Origin: Streptomyces himalayensis subsp. himalayensis
GTDB lineage: Bacteria; Actinomycetota; Actinomycetes; Streptomycetales; Streptomycetaceae
Assembly: GCF_013778455.1 (NCBI RefSeq)
Contig: NZ_JACEHE010000015.1
Span: 62,001-126,000, forward strand
Direction of reading: 5' to 3'
DNA length: 64,000 nucleotides
Part shown: positions 51,066-59,624 of the stretch, in pieces
Layout: every line of letters begins with the position of its first letter
Position numbering within the stretch: position 1 is the stretch's first letter
The notes under the pieces: generated by a model
What the model was told of the DNA's origin: nothing
The model's database searches: none
Seen by the model: the letters and a program-made list of their open reading frames with translations, nothing else
Program-made: the position numbers and the translations under genes

Positions 51066-51524
51066 ATGACTGGACGTCTCAACAGCGCCCAGCCCTATGC
51101 CCTCGGCCTGTTCCGGTTCGTCGTCGGCCTGCTCTTCGCCTGCCACGGCGCCGCGTCGCTCTTCGGCGTCCTCGGCGGAGCGATGGGCGGCGGCACCGTC
51201 CCGACGGGCACCTGGCCCGGCTGGTACGCGGCCGTGATCGAACTCGTCGGCGGCGGCCTGGTGGCGCTCGGCCTCGGCACCCGCGCGGCGGCTTTCATCT
51301 CGTCGGGCGCGATGGCCTACGCGTACTTCAAGGTCCACCAGCCGTCGGCGCTGTGGCCTCTGCAGAACGACGGCGAGCTCGCGGCGATGTACTGCTGGTC
51401 GATGTTCCTGCTGGTCTTCACCGGCTCGGGCGCGTTTGGCCTGGACCGCCTCTTCGCGTCCCGTGGCACGGACGCGCAGGAGACGGCGACCGCTCCGGAG
51501 AAGCGCTCACCGGTCACGGCCTGA
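51066..51524 (+). CDS. DoxX-family membrane protein
   Basis: A 152-residue protein with four TM helices. GLFRFVVGLLFACHGAASLFG and AVIELVGGGLVALGLGTRAAAF, then MAYAYFKVHQP, are typical of DoxX/SURF4-related proteins. In actinobacteria DoxX-type proteins take part in redox and thiol homeostasis; here the role is unknown. ATG with AAGGAGACC. A possible iron box overlaps the end of the previous gene, hinting at control by iron. It is followed by a terminator and tandem repeats. Confidence 0.87.
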   Translation: MTGRLNSAQPYALGLFRFVVGLLFACHGAASLFGVLGGAMGGGTVPTGTWPGWYAAVIELVGGGLVALGLGTRAAAFISSGAMAYAYFKVHQPSALWPLQNDGELAAMYCWSMFLLVFTGSGAFGLDRLFASRGTDAQETATAPEKRSPVTA

Positions 51525-51544
51525 CGGAACGTTCCTCGCGTCAC

Positions 51545-51588
51545 GACGGCGCCCGCTCCCGTACACATACGCGGGGGCGGGCGCCGTC
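51545..51588. terminator. hairpin terminator after DoxX
   Basis: GACGGCGCCCGC (51545-51556) pairs with GCGGGCGCCGTC (51577-51588). Confidence 0.8.
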
Positions 51589-51675
51589 ACCGTTCCCGCA
51601 CGCATACGCGAGGGCGGGCGCCGTCGCCGTTCCCGCACGCATACGCGGGCGCCGGCACCGTCGCCGTTCCCGGCC
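51585..51675. repeat. 37-bp tandem repeat derived from the terminator
   Basis: About two and a half copies of CCGTCRCCGTTCCCGCACGC followed by ATACGCG...GGGCG continue the right arm of the DoxX terminator; each copy could rebuild a hairpin. Confidence 0.7.
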
Positions 51676-51801
51676 GTCACGGACAAGCGAGCCCCGGTTA
51701 ATCCGGGGTGACGTTCACGCGTACGCTGTATGGCTGTCATCAGGCCGCCCCTGCCGCTCCCCGCGACATCGCGGCGCTGTTCTGTCGACTGGGGAGTTTC
51801 G

Positions 51802-52413
51802 GTGCTGGAGAGTGTCGGGTCGCTGACCGGCAGCCCATGGATCTATGCCGTGGTGGCCCTGTCCATCCTCTTCGACGTGTTCCTCCCCGTCCTGCCGAGC
51901 GGTGTCCTGGTGATCGCCGCGGCCACCGCCGCGGCGGCCGGCTCCGGCGCCGAGACGGGGCAGGCGGGGCAGGTCCCCGACATCCTGGTCCTCATCCTGT
52001 CCGCGGCGACCGCCTCGGTCATGGGCGACCTGGTCGCTTACCGGCTGGCCTGGCGCGGCGGCGAACGCCTGGACCGCGCCATCGCCCGTTCGCGCCGTCT
52101 CGCCAGCGCGCAGGAACGACTCGGCTCGGCACTCGCCCGCGGCGGCGGCGCCCTGGTCGTCCTCGCGCGCTTCGCCCCTGCAGGCCGCTCGGTCGTCTCC
52201 TTCGGCGCAGGCGCGGCCCACCGCAAGGTCCGCGAGTTCCTGCCCTGGTCGGCCCTGGCAGGCATCGCCTGGGCCGCCTACAGCGTCGGCCTCGGCTACT
52301 TCGGCGCCCAGTGGCTGGGCACGACATGGCTCGCCACGGCGGTCTCGTTCGCCGCATTGGTCGGCGCGGGGGCAGTTGCGGCTTATGTGATGCGGCGGCC
52401 CGCTGAGGCGTAA
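51802..52413 (+). CDS. DedA-family membrane protein
   Basis: A 203-residue polytopic protein with the DedA (VTT) features: an early acidic TM (SILFDVFLPVLPSGVLVIAAA), SVMGDLVAYRLAWRGGERL, then ARFAPAGRSVVSFGAGAAHRKVREFLPWSALAGIAW. DedA proteins act as lipid (undecaprenyl-phosphate or phospholipid) transporters/flippases and need proton motive force. The GTG at 51802 has GGGGAG eight bases before; longer starts lack one. Confidence 0.87.
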   Translation: MLESVGSLTGSPWIYAVVALSILFDVFLPVLPSGVLVIAAATAAAAGSGAETGQAGQVPDILVLILSAATASVMGDLVAYRLAWRGGERLDRAIARSRRLASAQERLGSALARGGGALVVLARFAPAGRSVVSFGAGAAHRKVREFLPWSALAGIAWAAYSVGLGYFGAQWLGTTWLATAVSFAALVGAGAVAAYVMRRPAEA

Positions 52414-52464
52414 GAGGTCCCGGCAGGCTGAGGCTGCGGCGGACCCCGTACGTGGCAGCGCCCG

Positions 52465-52734
52465 TCAGGCCGTGTCGGCCACCGCGGCCGCCTCTCGCGG
52501 CGCGGTCCCCTCGGCGCGCCGCCCCTGCCCCCGTACCTCCAGTCCGGCGAGCAGCTCCGCGGTCGCTTCGGCGATCACGTCGACGGCGCGCTCGAACACC
52601 TCCTGGTTGTGGGCGGCCGGGGCACGGAACCCGGAGACCTTCCGCACGTACTGAAGCGCGGCGGCCCGTATCTCCTCCCCGGTGGCCTCTTCGGGGAGTA
52701 CGGGCGGACGGAGCGTCTTGATGCTGCGGCACAT
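52465..52734 (-). CDS. DUF2277 family protein
   Basis: An 89-residue protein matching the DUF2277 signature MCRxIKTLRPP, TGEEIRAAALQYVRKVSGF, APAAHNQEVFERAV. The first Cys is conserved and suggests metal or redox activity, but the function is unknown. Convergent with the DedA gene. Confidence 0.92.
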   Translation of the reverse strand: MCRSIKTLRPPVLPEEATGEEIRAAALQYVRKVSGFRAPAAHNQEVFERAVDVIAEATAELLAGLEVRGQGRRAEGTAPREAAAVADTA

Positions 52735-52799
52735 GCGTCCAGTGTCACCCCGGCCACTGACAATCGGCCCGGAATGGAACCCCGGTGGCAGTCCCCTGC

Positions 52800-52935
52800 G
52801 GCTTCAGCGGCCGGAATCAGCAGCTCGGATTCGGCTCCCGGGGCCGGCGCGCCGGATTCAGCTCCCGGCTTCAGCTCCCGGCTTCAGCGGCCGAATTCAG
52901 CTCCCGGACTCGGCGGCCGGACTCAGCTCCTGGAC
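52800..52935. repeat. degenerate TTCAGCTCCCGG repeats
   Basis: Six or more degenerate copies of a 12-14-base unit (TTCAGCTCCCGGC, TTCAGCGGCCG) directly after the FBP-domain gene stop, probably slipped 3' DNA. Confidence 0.6.
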
Positions 52936-53436
52936 TCAGTCAGCGAGAACCTTGTCGAGGAAGGCATCGAGGTTGGTGAGGGTGCGCTCGATCTTGTCCT
53001 CGAGCGGCAGGGTCTCCTCGTATGGCACACGCAGCCCTGTCTGCTTCTTGCCCCGCAGGTAGAGCGAACAGGCCAGGTCGGCGCACACGTACGCCCCGAC
53101 GGTATTCCCCTGCCGCCCCGCCACGCCCGCCCGCGGCGCAACCAGCAGACACACTCCGGTGCCGGGATGTCCCGTCAGGCACAGGGAGCACACGGTCGTC
53201 TTGGTGAAACCACGCCGGATGCCTTGCGGTGCACGGAGCGTGACCCCCACCAGCCGGTCGTCACGTACCGTGACGAGATAGCCGCGGTCCGGCGCGCCCG
53301 GATCGCGCCAGCCCAGGAAGTCCATGTCCGGCCAGGGCAGTTCGGCCAGTCCCCGAGGAAGGCTGATGCGTTGCGCCTCACCCTTCGAGCAGTTGGCGAA
53401 GGATGTCCGTATGGCCTTCTCGTCGATCGGTTCCAT
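52936..53436 (-). CDS. FBP-domain protein (FusB-like treble-clef zinc finger)
   Basis: A 166-residue protein matching the elongation-factor-G-binding protein C-terminal (FBP) family. Zinc ligands are visible as Cys-x-x-Cys (VCSLC) and the later ADLACSLY/YVCADLAC cysteines; basic surface residues (RRGFTK, LRGKKQTGLR) follow. FusB-type proteins free EF-G from stalled ribosomes and can give fusidic acid tolerance. This protein may do so, but resistance is not implied by sequence alone. ATG at 53436 is used; a GTG two codons earlier is possible. Confidence 0.85.
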   Translation of the reverse strand: MEPIDEKAIRTSFANCSKGEAQRISLPRGLAELPWPDMDFLGWRDPGAPDRGYLVTVRDDRLVGVTLRAPQGIRRGFTKTTVCSLCLTGHPGTGVCLLVAPRAGVAGRQGNTVGAYVCADLACSLYLRGKKQTGLRVPYEETLPLEDKIERTLTNLDAFLDKVLAD

Positions 53437-53680
53437 GATCACGAGAGGCTACCGGCGGACGGCGGCGGAAGTCCCCTGATTTTTCGGGTGCCGGGACACG
53501 CCCAGCCGTGGTGCGGCCGTCAGGGCACGGCCCGACGACGGCGCGGACCTCTCCCCGCTGCCCGACTCTCAACCCTCTATACGAGCGTGATACGAGCGGC
53601 TTACGCCCCGGATCGACACGTTCGCATGAAGTCCCAGAAGGAACTCGCATCCAAAAATCGAACAGGCGTAGCATTGCGGC

Positions 53681-54028
53681 GTGTCTGTGACCCATGACTT
53701 CCCGAGCGACCTCCTAGCCGGTCAGGAGGAGCTGCATCAGGTCCGGGCAGAACTCCTGGCCCTGCTGAAGCGGCTGCCCTGGTCGGTCGAGCCCCTGGAC
53801 GGCTTCAGCGACGACACCGGCTGGCGCAAGGTGGAGCGCCCGGCCTCCCCCGGCTGGACGGCGGACGAACAGGCCGAGGTGGAGAAGCTCCGCCAACGCG
53901 AACGAGAACTCGCGGTGTTCGTGACGTGCCACCGCTTCTGGTCGGAAGTGTCGGGCCCGGACGCGGTGGATGCCCGCATGAAGCTGAAGCACGCGCACGA
54001 GGAGCGGGAGCCGAACGCGGACCAATAG
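53681..54028 (+). CDS. conserved hypothetical protein (115 aa)
   Basis: A charged, helical protein (LLAGQEELHQVRAELLALLKRLPW, EQAEVEKLRQRERELAVFVTCHRFW). The helices are heptad-like and may form a coiled coil. No known domain. GTG start, poor ribosome site. Next gene on the same strand is 200 bases away. Confidence 0.65.
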   Translation: MSVTHDFPSDLLAGQEELHQVRAELLALLKRLPWSVEPLDGFSDDTGWRKVERPASPGWTADEQAEVEKLRQRERELAVFVTCHRFWSEVSGPDAVDARMKLKHAHEEREPNADQ

Positions 54029-54228
54029 CTCTCCAGTTGGGAAAAGGCAACCGACACGGCGAGACGTCCCCGAGATTTCCCCTGTTCGGCCGACACCGGT
54101 TGCCGCGCCATCGACGCGGAGGTGTCCTGGTCAAGGCGCCTCGGAGCCGCAGGCGCACGGACGGGGGCGGCGCGGCCGTGACAAGCCGGGCCAGCCCTCT
54201 CCGACCTACATCACACTGGGAGGCAACC

Positions 54229-54405
54229 ATGCCACACCGCCAGGGCGACCGGGTGGAATACCGGGACGAGATGAACCAGAAGCAGTCGGGCGTGATCCAG
54301 GACGTGCAGGGCAGCGGGCAGCAGGCGCGCTACACCGTGCAGAACCTCGAGACCCAGCGCCAGGAGCAGGTCCGGGAGCAGCAGATCGAACGGGACCTGG
54401 ACTAA
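54229..54405 (+). CDS. small SH3/Tudor-like protein (58 aa)
   Basis: A 58-residue protein, RQGDRVEYRDE...QSGVIQDVQGSGQQARYTVQNLETQRQEQVREQQI, whose pattern is that of small SH3/Tudor-like beta barrels, near DUF2945 in style. GGGAGG precedes the ATG at a good distance. The function is unknown; the fold assignment is inference. It ends before a bidirectional terminator. Confidence 0.72.
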   Translation: MPHRQGDRVEYRDEMNQKQSGVIQDVQGSGQQARYTVQNLETQRQEQVREQQIERDLD

Positions 54406-54536
54406 CTCTCCCATCGACACTGCACCGACCGGTGCGCGACTGCCCGTCTCGCAACGACCGAAACGTCGCCACCGGTCCCCGGTCCCTGGCGCTTCACGGC
54501 CCGGATAACCGGAGCCGCCGAAGGGCCACACCACCG

Positions 54537-54569
54537 ATGCGGGCTCACGCCTATCGCGTGAGCCCGCAT
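54537..54569. terminator. 14-bp hairpin, bidirectional terminator
   Basis: ATGCGGGCTCACGC-CTATC-GCGTGAGCCCGCAT, a perfect stem between the small gene (+) and the serine hydrolase (-). Confidence 0.88.
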
Positions 54570-54622
54570 TGACGTCGAATCCCGAGTTCGCGAATCCCAA
54601 GGTCACCTGCGCCTACGGCGCT

Positions 54623-55618
54623 TCACCTATCGCCTTTGACTGCCTGGGAGACCCGGGGAGTCCGATCCGGGTACAAGTCATGGTGAATGGCCTTTGCCAC
54701 GCGCTCAACCGTATCCATGCCGTAGTCCCAGCCCACTTGCGGCGACTCGCCTTCAGGGACCCTGTTGTTCTCGGTGAGGACCACGAGGCCATAGTCGTAG
54801 GCACCGCCGGTGAAGGCGCTCATGCTGTTGACCTTCCAGTCCCCTCGGTCCCAGGGATCCATGCGCCCGGTCCGGGAACGCTGAAGCCAGCCGTTCTTGA
54901 CTTGTACGGCAGCGTCCGGGGGAGCCCCGGCGGGAGTTCCCCACCGTTGATCCTTCTGCACGTCGTGCATGAGGCTCAGAAGGTAGGTGCGCGCTTCCGC
55001 GTTCAGGACCGAGTTGTCGTCGGCGGTGAGCAGCTCAAGGAGTCTGGCCTGGTCCCTTGCTGTGACCTGGGTCAGGCCCATGAAATCCTCTTCGTCGAGG
55101 ATGGTGTTCTTCATTCCGGCCTTGTCCAGAAATCTCTGGATCCTTTTGCGGCCCAAGTTTTCCCACAGGGTGTACATCGCATCGTTGTCCGAGCTCACTA
55201 TCATCTCCCTGGCCAGATCCTGCTCCCCCTCGGACAGGTCGACGCCTTTTTCCAGGAGCAGCGCCCCCAGTATTATCGGCTTGACGATACTCGCAGAGTC
55301 GTAGTGCTTGTCCGCGCCGTACGTGCATGAGGTACGGGTGGTTCGGTCATACAGCGCCAGCGAGGCGCGGCTGTCGCGACTCACCAGCGACTTCGCTATG
55401 TCCCGAGTGAGAAGATTCGCCAGTCCGGGTTTTGCGGATGAGCATTCAACGAGGCCGCCCTTGATTCGCTGGAACGCGAATATTTTGTGCCGTGTCTCAC
55501 GGGATACGGTTGTCGTGGCAGCAGGAGCGACGGCCGAAGTGGAGACCGCCGCGACGACTACTCCTAATGTCACCTTTGAAGCCATCTTACTGAGCGCCAA
55601 TTCTTTCCCTTTCCGCAT
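54623..55618 (-). CDS. class A beta-lactamase-like secreted serine hydrolase
   Basis: A 331-residue secreted protein: basic start and signal peptide (TLGVVVAAVSTSAVAPAA), then a penicillin-binding/class A fold. The catalytic Ser-x-x-Lys is in YDSASIVKPI; the SDN loop is VSSDNDAMYTLW; the KTG-like motif is VKNGWLQRS (Lys-Asn-Gly). The omega-loop Glu of true class A lactamases is not clear. Base composition is lower in GC than its neighbours, so it may be recently acquired. Its natural role, cell-wall peptidase or lactamase, is open. Confidence 0.83.
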   Translation of the reverse strand: MRKGKELALSKMASKVTLGVVVAAVSTSAVAPAATTTVSRETRHKIFAFQRIKGGLVECSSAKPGLANLLTRDIAKSLVSRDSRASLALYDRTTRTSCTYGADKHYDSASIVKPIILGALLLEKGVDLSEGEQDLAREMIVSSDNDAMYTLWENLGRKRIQRFLDKAGMKNTILDEEDFMGLTQVTARDQARLLELLTADDNSVLNAEARTYLLSLMHDVQKDQRWGTPAGAPPDAAVQVKNGWLQRSRTGRMDPWDRGDWKVNSMSAFTGGAYDYGLVVLTENNRVPEGESPQVGWDYGMDTVERVAKAIHHDLYPDRTPRVSQAVKGDR

Positions 55619-55787
55619 CTTCCGGCCCGCCGGCGAGCTTCAGCTTCACGACAGCAGACCCGGCCCGATATCGTCCACAGCAAGGTTGGTAAGTATCGAT
55701 TCTGGCAATTCGGTGCAGCTCGGCGCCTGAGGCCGACATTACAAGCCCGGGATGCGCCTGGCTTGTCGGGTAAGCCGGTAGGCCTAG

Positions 55788-55886
55788 ACACGACCACACC
55801 CCGGTGAATCCGTCACCGCCGGCGCCATCGCCCGCAACACCCGACTCGACCGCGAAGCCCTGCGCGACCAACTCGCCCTGCTCTGA
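55788..55886 (+). pseudogene. C-terminal remnant of an unknown gene
   Basis: An in-frame stretch of 32 codons (ESVTAGAIARNTRLDREALRDQLALL then stop) has the codon bias of real coding DNA but an upstream stop (55785) and no start. It is likely the cut end of a helical, possibly DNA-binding, protein. No function can be given. Confidence 0.35.
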
Positions 55887-55888
55887 AC

Positions 55889-56060
55889 GCCAAAGACCCC
55901 CGGGCTGGATGCCAAAGACCCCCAGCCTGGATGCCAAAGACCCCCAGCCTCGATCGGCTGGGGGTCTTCGCACTGGCGGGTCTTCTGGATTTCGCACTGG
56001 TGGATCTTCCGGGGTTCGCACTGGCGGGCCTTCTGGGTTTCGCACTGGTGGGTGCGCGTG
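55889..56060. repeat. two sets of tandem repeats around a hairpin
   Basis: Three 22-base units of GCCAAAGACCCCCAGCCTGG + AT (55889-55954) are followed by a hairpin AAGACCCCCAGCC/GGCTGGGGGTCTT and then four ~24-base units TTCGCACTGGYGGGTCTTCT + GGAT (to 56060). Confidence 0.85.
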
Positions 56061-56273
56061 TAAGGTTCGCGACTTCATGAGCACTGGTTCCTGCGGAAAC
56101 ATCGGAATCCGGGCACAGTGAGCAATGGCGATGTCGGTGGATGCTGAGCAATCGATGGTTCTCCGCGATCGGGTCGGCGACACACGGTGAGGGATCAATA
56201 GTCGCGGTGAACGCCGGTTTTGCGCGTCGAGGCGGCGGCACCCGGTCCGGGGTGTCGCCGTCCTGTTCTCCGG

Positions 56274-57779
56274 TTATGACTTCCGTGCCGCCGGCCCGCC
56301 ACTCGGCCGGGCCGGTGCCGGCTTTCGCCGGTGGTCCGACGGCTGGTCGGGCAGGGCCAGGCACAGGGCCTCCAGGGCTGCTGCGAAGGCGTGGTCCTGC
56401 GGTGTGCCGTAGCCGATGACGAGGCCGTCACGCGGTGGCATCGTGCTGTCGGGGTGGCGGTAGGGGCGTAGTCCGTCGACGGCCAGCCCCTGCCGCCGGG
56501 CCGCGCGCAGTGCCGCGTCCTCGGTGTTCTTCGGCAGTTCGAGGACGGCATGGAGTCCTGCCGCGATACCGCTGACCCTGATGTGGGGGGCGCGTTCGGC
56601 GAGCGTGCTCGCCAGCAGGTCGCGGCGGCGGCGGTAGTGCTGCCGCATGCGGCGCAGGTGCTGGTCGTAGGCGCCGCAGGCGATGAAGTCGGCGAGGGTG
56701 AGCTGGTCGACGACGCCCGACCACATCTCCCGGGGCCCCTTGGCGGCGAGGATGTCGTCGACGAGCCGTCCCGGCAGCACCATCCAGCCGAGCCGCAGCG
56801 CCGGTGAGAGGCTCTTGCTGGTCGAGCCGATGTAGACGACCCGGTCGGGGTCGAGCCCCTGTACGGCGCCGACCGGCTGCCGGTCGTAGCGGAACTCGCC
56901 GTCGTAGTCGTCCTCCACGAGCACTCCACCGCAGGAGCGGGCCCAGTCGATGACCGCCGCTCGGCGTTCTGGATGCAGGGGGCCGCCGGTGGGGAACTGG
57001 TGCGCGGGCGTGAGCAGTACGGCCTTGGCGCTGGTGCCCGGCAACTCGTCGATCCGGGCCCCGTACGAGTCGACCGTCAGCGGGACGGTGCGCAGGCCCG
57101 CGTCTTCGAGCAGGCCCCGGTGGAAGTCCAGTCCGTAGGACTCCACCGCGACTGGGCCTTTCAGTACGCTGCCCAGCAACTTCAGTCCGTGAGCGAAGCC
57201 GGAGCAGATCACGATCCGGTCGGGCTCGGTGCGCACGCCCCTGGCGCGTGCCAGGTACTCCGCGAGCGTCTCACGCAGCTCCGCCCTGCCGCGCGGATCG
57301 CCCACGCCGAAGGCGTTGTTCGGGGCCGCGGCGATGCCCCTGCGCGCGGAGGTGAGCCATGCGGCACGCGGGAAGGCGGCAGCGTCGGGAGAGCTCGGCA
57401 TCAGGTCGTGCAGGATGCGGCGGCGGGTCTGGCGCTGCGGGCGGCGCGCCTGGTCCGGAGGGAGCGGTGTGGCGCGCCGGGCGACCTTGGTGCCGGAGCC
57501 CTGGCGGGCGGAGAGCCAGCCCTCCTCGACGAGTTCGGCGTAGGCGTCGGCGACGGTGTTGCGGGCGATGCCCAGATCGTGGGCGAGGCTTCGGTAGGGG
57601 GGCAGCCGGGTGCCGGGGGCGAGCCGGCCGGAGCGGATGGCCTCCCGCAGGGCGTGCATGAGCTGGCTCCGCAGGCTTCCCTCTCCGGAGAGCTCCAGGT
57701 GGAGGTTGGTTCCCGCGACCTGGCCCGGTCCGACCTCGGAGGCCCCGAACTCGGGAACATTGACCCATGTTTCTGCCAT
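56274..57779 (-). CDS. MocR-family (GntR/aminotransferase) transcriptional regulator
   Basis: A 501-residue regulator. The GntR winged helix is at residues ~30-100 (LRSQLMHALREAIRSGRLAPGTRLPPYRSLAHDLGIARNTVADAYAELVEEGWL). The rest is a fold-type I aminotransferase domain with the PLP Lys in YIGSTSKSLSPALRLGW. Such regulators use PLP or an aminated ligand as signal. It is divergent from the AhpD-like gene and probably controls it and the MFS exporter. A hairpin follows at ~56231-56264. Confidence 0.9.
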   Translation of the reverse strand: MAETWVNVPEFGASEVGPGQVAGTNLHLELSGEGSLRSQLMHALREAIRSGRLAPGTRLPPYRSLAHDLGIARNTVADAYAELVEEGWLSARQGSGTKVARRATPLPPDQARRPQRQTRRRILHDLMPSSPDAAAFPRAAWLTSARRGIAAAPNNAFGVGDPRGRAELRETLAEYLARARGVRTEPDRIVICSGFAHGLKLLGSVLKGPVAVESYGLDFHRGLLEDAGLRTVPLTVDSYGARIDELPGTSAKAVLLTPAHQFPTGGPLHPERRAAVIDWARSCGGVLVEDDYDGEFRYDRQPVGAVQGLDPDRVVYIGSTSKSLSPALRLGWMVLPGRLVDDILAAKGPREMWSGVVDQLTLADFIACGAYDQHLRRMRQHYRRRRDLLASTLAERAPHIRVSGIAAGLHAVLELPKNTEDAALRAARRQGLAVDGLRPYRHPDSTMPPRDGLVIGYGTPQDHAFAAALEALCLALPDQPSDHRRKPAPARPSGGPAARKS

Positions 57780-57825
57780 GGAAATGCACCATACCGTGGG
57801 TCGATTCCGCTCTTAGGGTCATGGC

Positions 57826-58278
57826 ATGACAGCTTTTCAGGTGCCTCAGCGCATGAACTTCTCCACCGTCGCCCCCAAGGTCTTCAAGGCCGTCCTCGCC
57901 CTCGACGCCGCCGCCCGTGAGGGGCTCGACCCCGTCCTCCTGGAGCTGGTGCAGATCCGCGCCTCCCAGACCAACCACTGTGCGTACTGCATCGACTACC
58001 ACACCTCCGACGCCCGCAAGGCCGGGGAGAGGGAGGAGCGCATCTACCAGCTCTCCGCCTGGGAGGAGTCGAGCCTGTTCACCGAGCAGGAGCGGGCCGC
58101 CCTGGCCTTGACCGAGGCCGTCACCCGCCTGCCCGAGGGCGTGTCGGACGAGGTCTACAACGAGGCCGCCCAGCACTTCGGCGAGAAGGAACTCGCCCAG
58201 CTCATCGCACTGATCTTCACCGTCAACGCGTGGAACCGGATGAACGTCACCACGCGCAAGACGCCCGGTACCGAGTGA
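57826..58278 (+). CDS. carboxymuconolactone decarboxylase / AhpD-like protein
   Basis: A 150-residue helical protein with the AhpD redox motif CAYCIDYHTSDARKAG. Such proteins act as alkylhydroperoxidases or decarboxylases. The AUG is preceded by no ribosome site; a TAGGGT at 57813 could be a -10 element, so the mRNA may be leaderless. It is divergent from the MocR gene (gap 46 bases) and followed 95 bases later by an MFS gene. Confidence 0.88.
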   Translation: MTAFQVPQRMNFSTVAPKVFKAVLALDAAAREGLDPVLLELVQIRASQTNHCAYCIDYHTSDARKAGEREERIYQLSAWEESSLFTEQERAALALTEAVTRLPEGVSDEVYNEAAQHFGEKELAQLIALIFTVNAWNRMNVTTRKTPGTE

Positions 58279-58373
58279 CCGACAGTTCCTCCCCGCGGGC
58301 GGTGGCCCATCCATCGGGGCCACCGCCCGCGGCATGCCTGGACCGCTTTCCCGACCGAAGGGCTGACGAAGCC

Positions 58374-59576
58374 GTGACCACCGTCGACACACCGGTGCCC
58401 GCCACCACAGGCCGTTCGCCCGTCAAGGGCTGGCTGGCCGTCCTGGCGGTGACCCTGGGCATTTTCTCCCTGATGACCTCCGAGCTGCTGCCCGTGGGTC
58501 TCCTCACCCCGGTCGGCACGGCCCTGGACGTGTCGGAAGGCACCGCGGGGCTGATGGTGACCGTTCCCGGCCTGGTCGCCGCCGTCGCGGCGCCCCTGGT
58601 CACCGTGGCCACCGGTCGCGTCGACCGCCGTATCGTGCTGGCGGTCCTGGTCGGCCTGGTGGGCGCGGCCAACTTGGCCTCCGCCTTCGCGACCAGCTTC
58701 GCGGTCGTCCTGGCCGCCCGTTTCCTGATCGGCATCAGCGTCGGTGGCTTCTGGTCCATCGCCGGCGGCATCGCGCTGCGGCTGGTGCCGGACAAGCACG
58801 TCCCCCGGGCCACCGCCGTCATCTTCGGCGGTGTCGAGACCGCATCCGTCCTGGGCGTTCCCACCGGAACGTTCATCGGTGACCTCAGCGGCTGGCGCAC
58901 CGCGTTCGCCGCCGTGGGGATCCTCGGCCTCTCCTCTCTCGCCTGCATGGTCTTCCTGATGCCGAGGGTGCCGGCGGAGCAGACCATCAAGTTCGCGGAC
59001 CTGCCGAAGGTCTTCAAGGGCAACGCGGGCGTGCGGGCCGGTGTCGCCATGACCTTCCTCGTCATCACCGGCCACTTCCTGGCCTACACGTTCGTCCGGC
59101 CGATCCTCCAGGACGACGGAGTAGACGACAACATGATCGGCGTGCTGCTGCTGACCTTCGGCGTCGCCGGCATCTGCGGCAACTTCATCGCCGGAGCGCT
59201 CGTAGCCAAGCGGCTGCGGCAGACCGCCGCGGGCATCTCCGTGGTTCTCACTCTGGCCATGGTGCTCCTCGCGCTCGTCGGCAACACCGCCCTCACCGCG
59301 GGCGCCGTCCTGGTCCTGTGGGGCCTGGGCTACGGCGCGGTGCCGGTCACCTTCCAGACCTGGATCCTCGACGCCGCACCGGACACCACCGAGGCCGCCT
59401 CCTCGCTGTACGTCTCCACCTTCAACCTGTCCATCGCGCTCGGCGCGCTCTTCGGCGGCCTGGCCGTCGACGGCCTCACCACCACGAGCGTGCTGTGGAT
59501 CGGCGCCGTCCTCGCCGCCCTCACGCTGCTCGTGGTGGGCGGGGCCCGCCGCACTGCGGCCGTCTCCGCCGAGTGA
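58374..59576 (+). CDS. MFS transporter (DHA1, 12-TM)
   Basis: A 400-residue exporter-type protein with 12 hydrophobic segments. LMTSELLPVGLLTPVGTALDVSEGTAGLMVTVPGLVAAVAAP and ARFLIGISVGGFWSIAGGIALRLVP are like NepI/AraJ drug or purine exporters. GTG at 58374; GAAGGG precedes at 12 bases. Downstream of the AhpD-like gene it likely shares the MocR-controlled promoter. Substrate unknown. Confidence 0.87.
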   Translation: MTTVDTPVPATTGRSPVKGWLAVLAVTLGIFSLMTSELLPVGLLTPVGTALDVSEGTAGLMVTVPGLVAAVAAPLVTVATGRVDRRIVLAVLVGLVGAANLASAFATSFAVVLAARFLIGISVGGFWSIAGGIALRLVPDKHVPRATAVIFGGVETASVLGVPTGTFIGDLSGWRTAFAAVGILGLSSLACMVFLMPRVPAEQTIKFADLPKVFKGNAGVRAGVAMTFLVITGHFLAYTFVRPILQDDGVDDNMIGVLLLTFGVAGICGNFIAGALVAKRLRQTAAGISVVLTLAMVLLALVGNTALTAGAVLVLWGLGYGAVPVTFQTWILDAAPDTTEAASSLYVSTFNLSIALGALFGGLAVDGLTTTSVLWIGAVLAALTLLVVGGARRTAAVSAE

Positions 59577-59624
59577 GGCGGCGGTCCGCCCGCCTTGCTC
59601 TCGAAAAACGGCTGTCCCCCGTTT

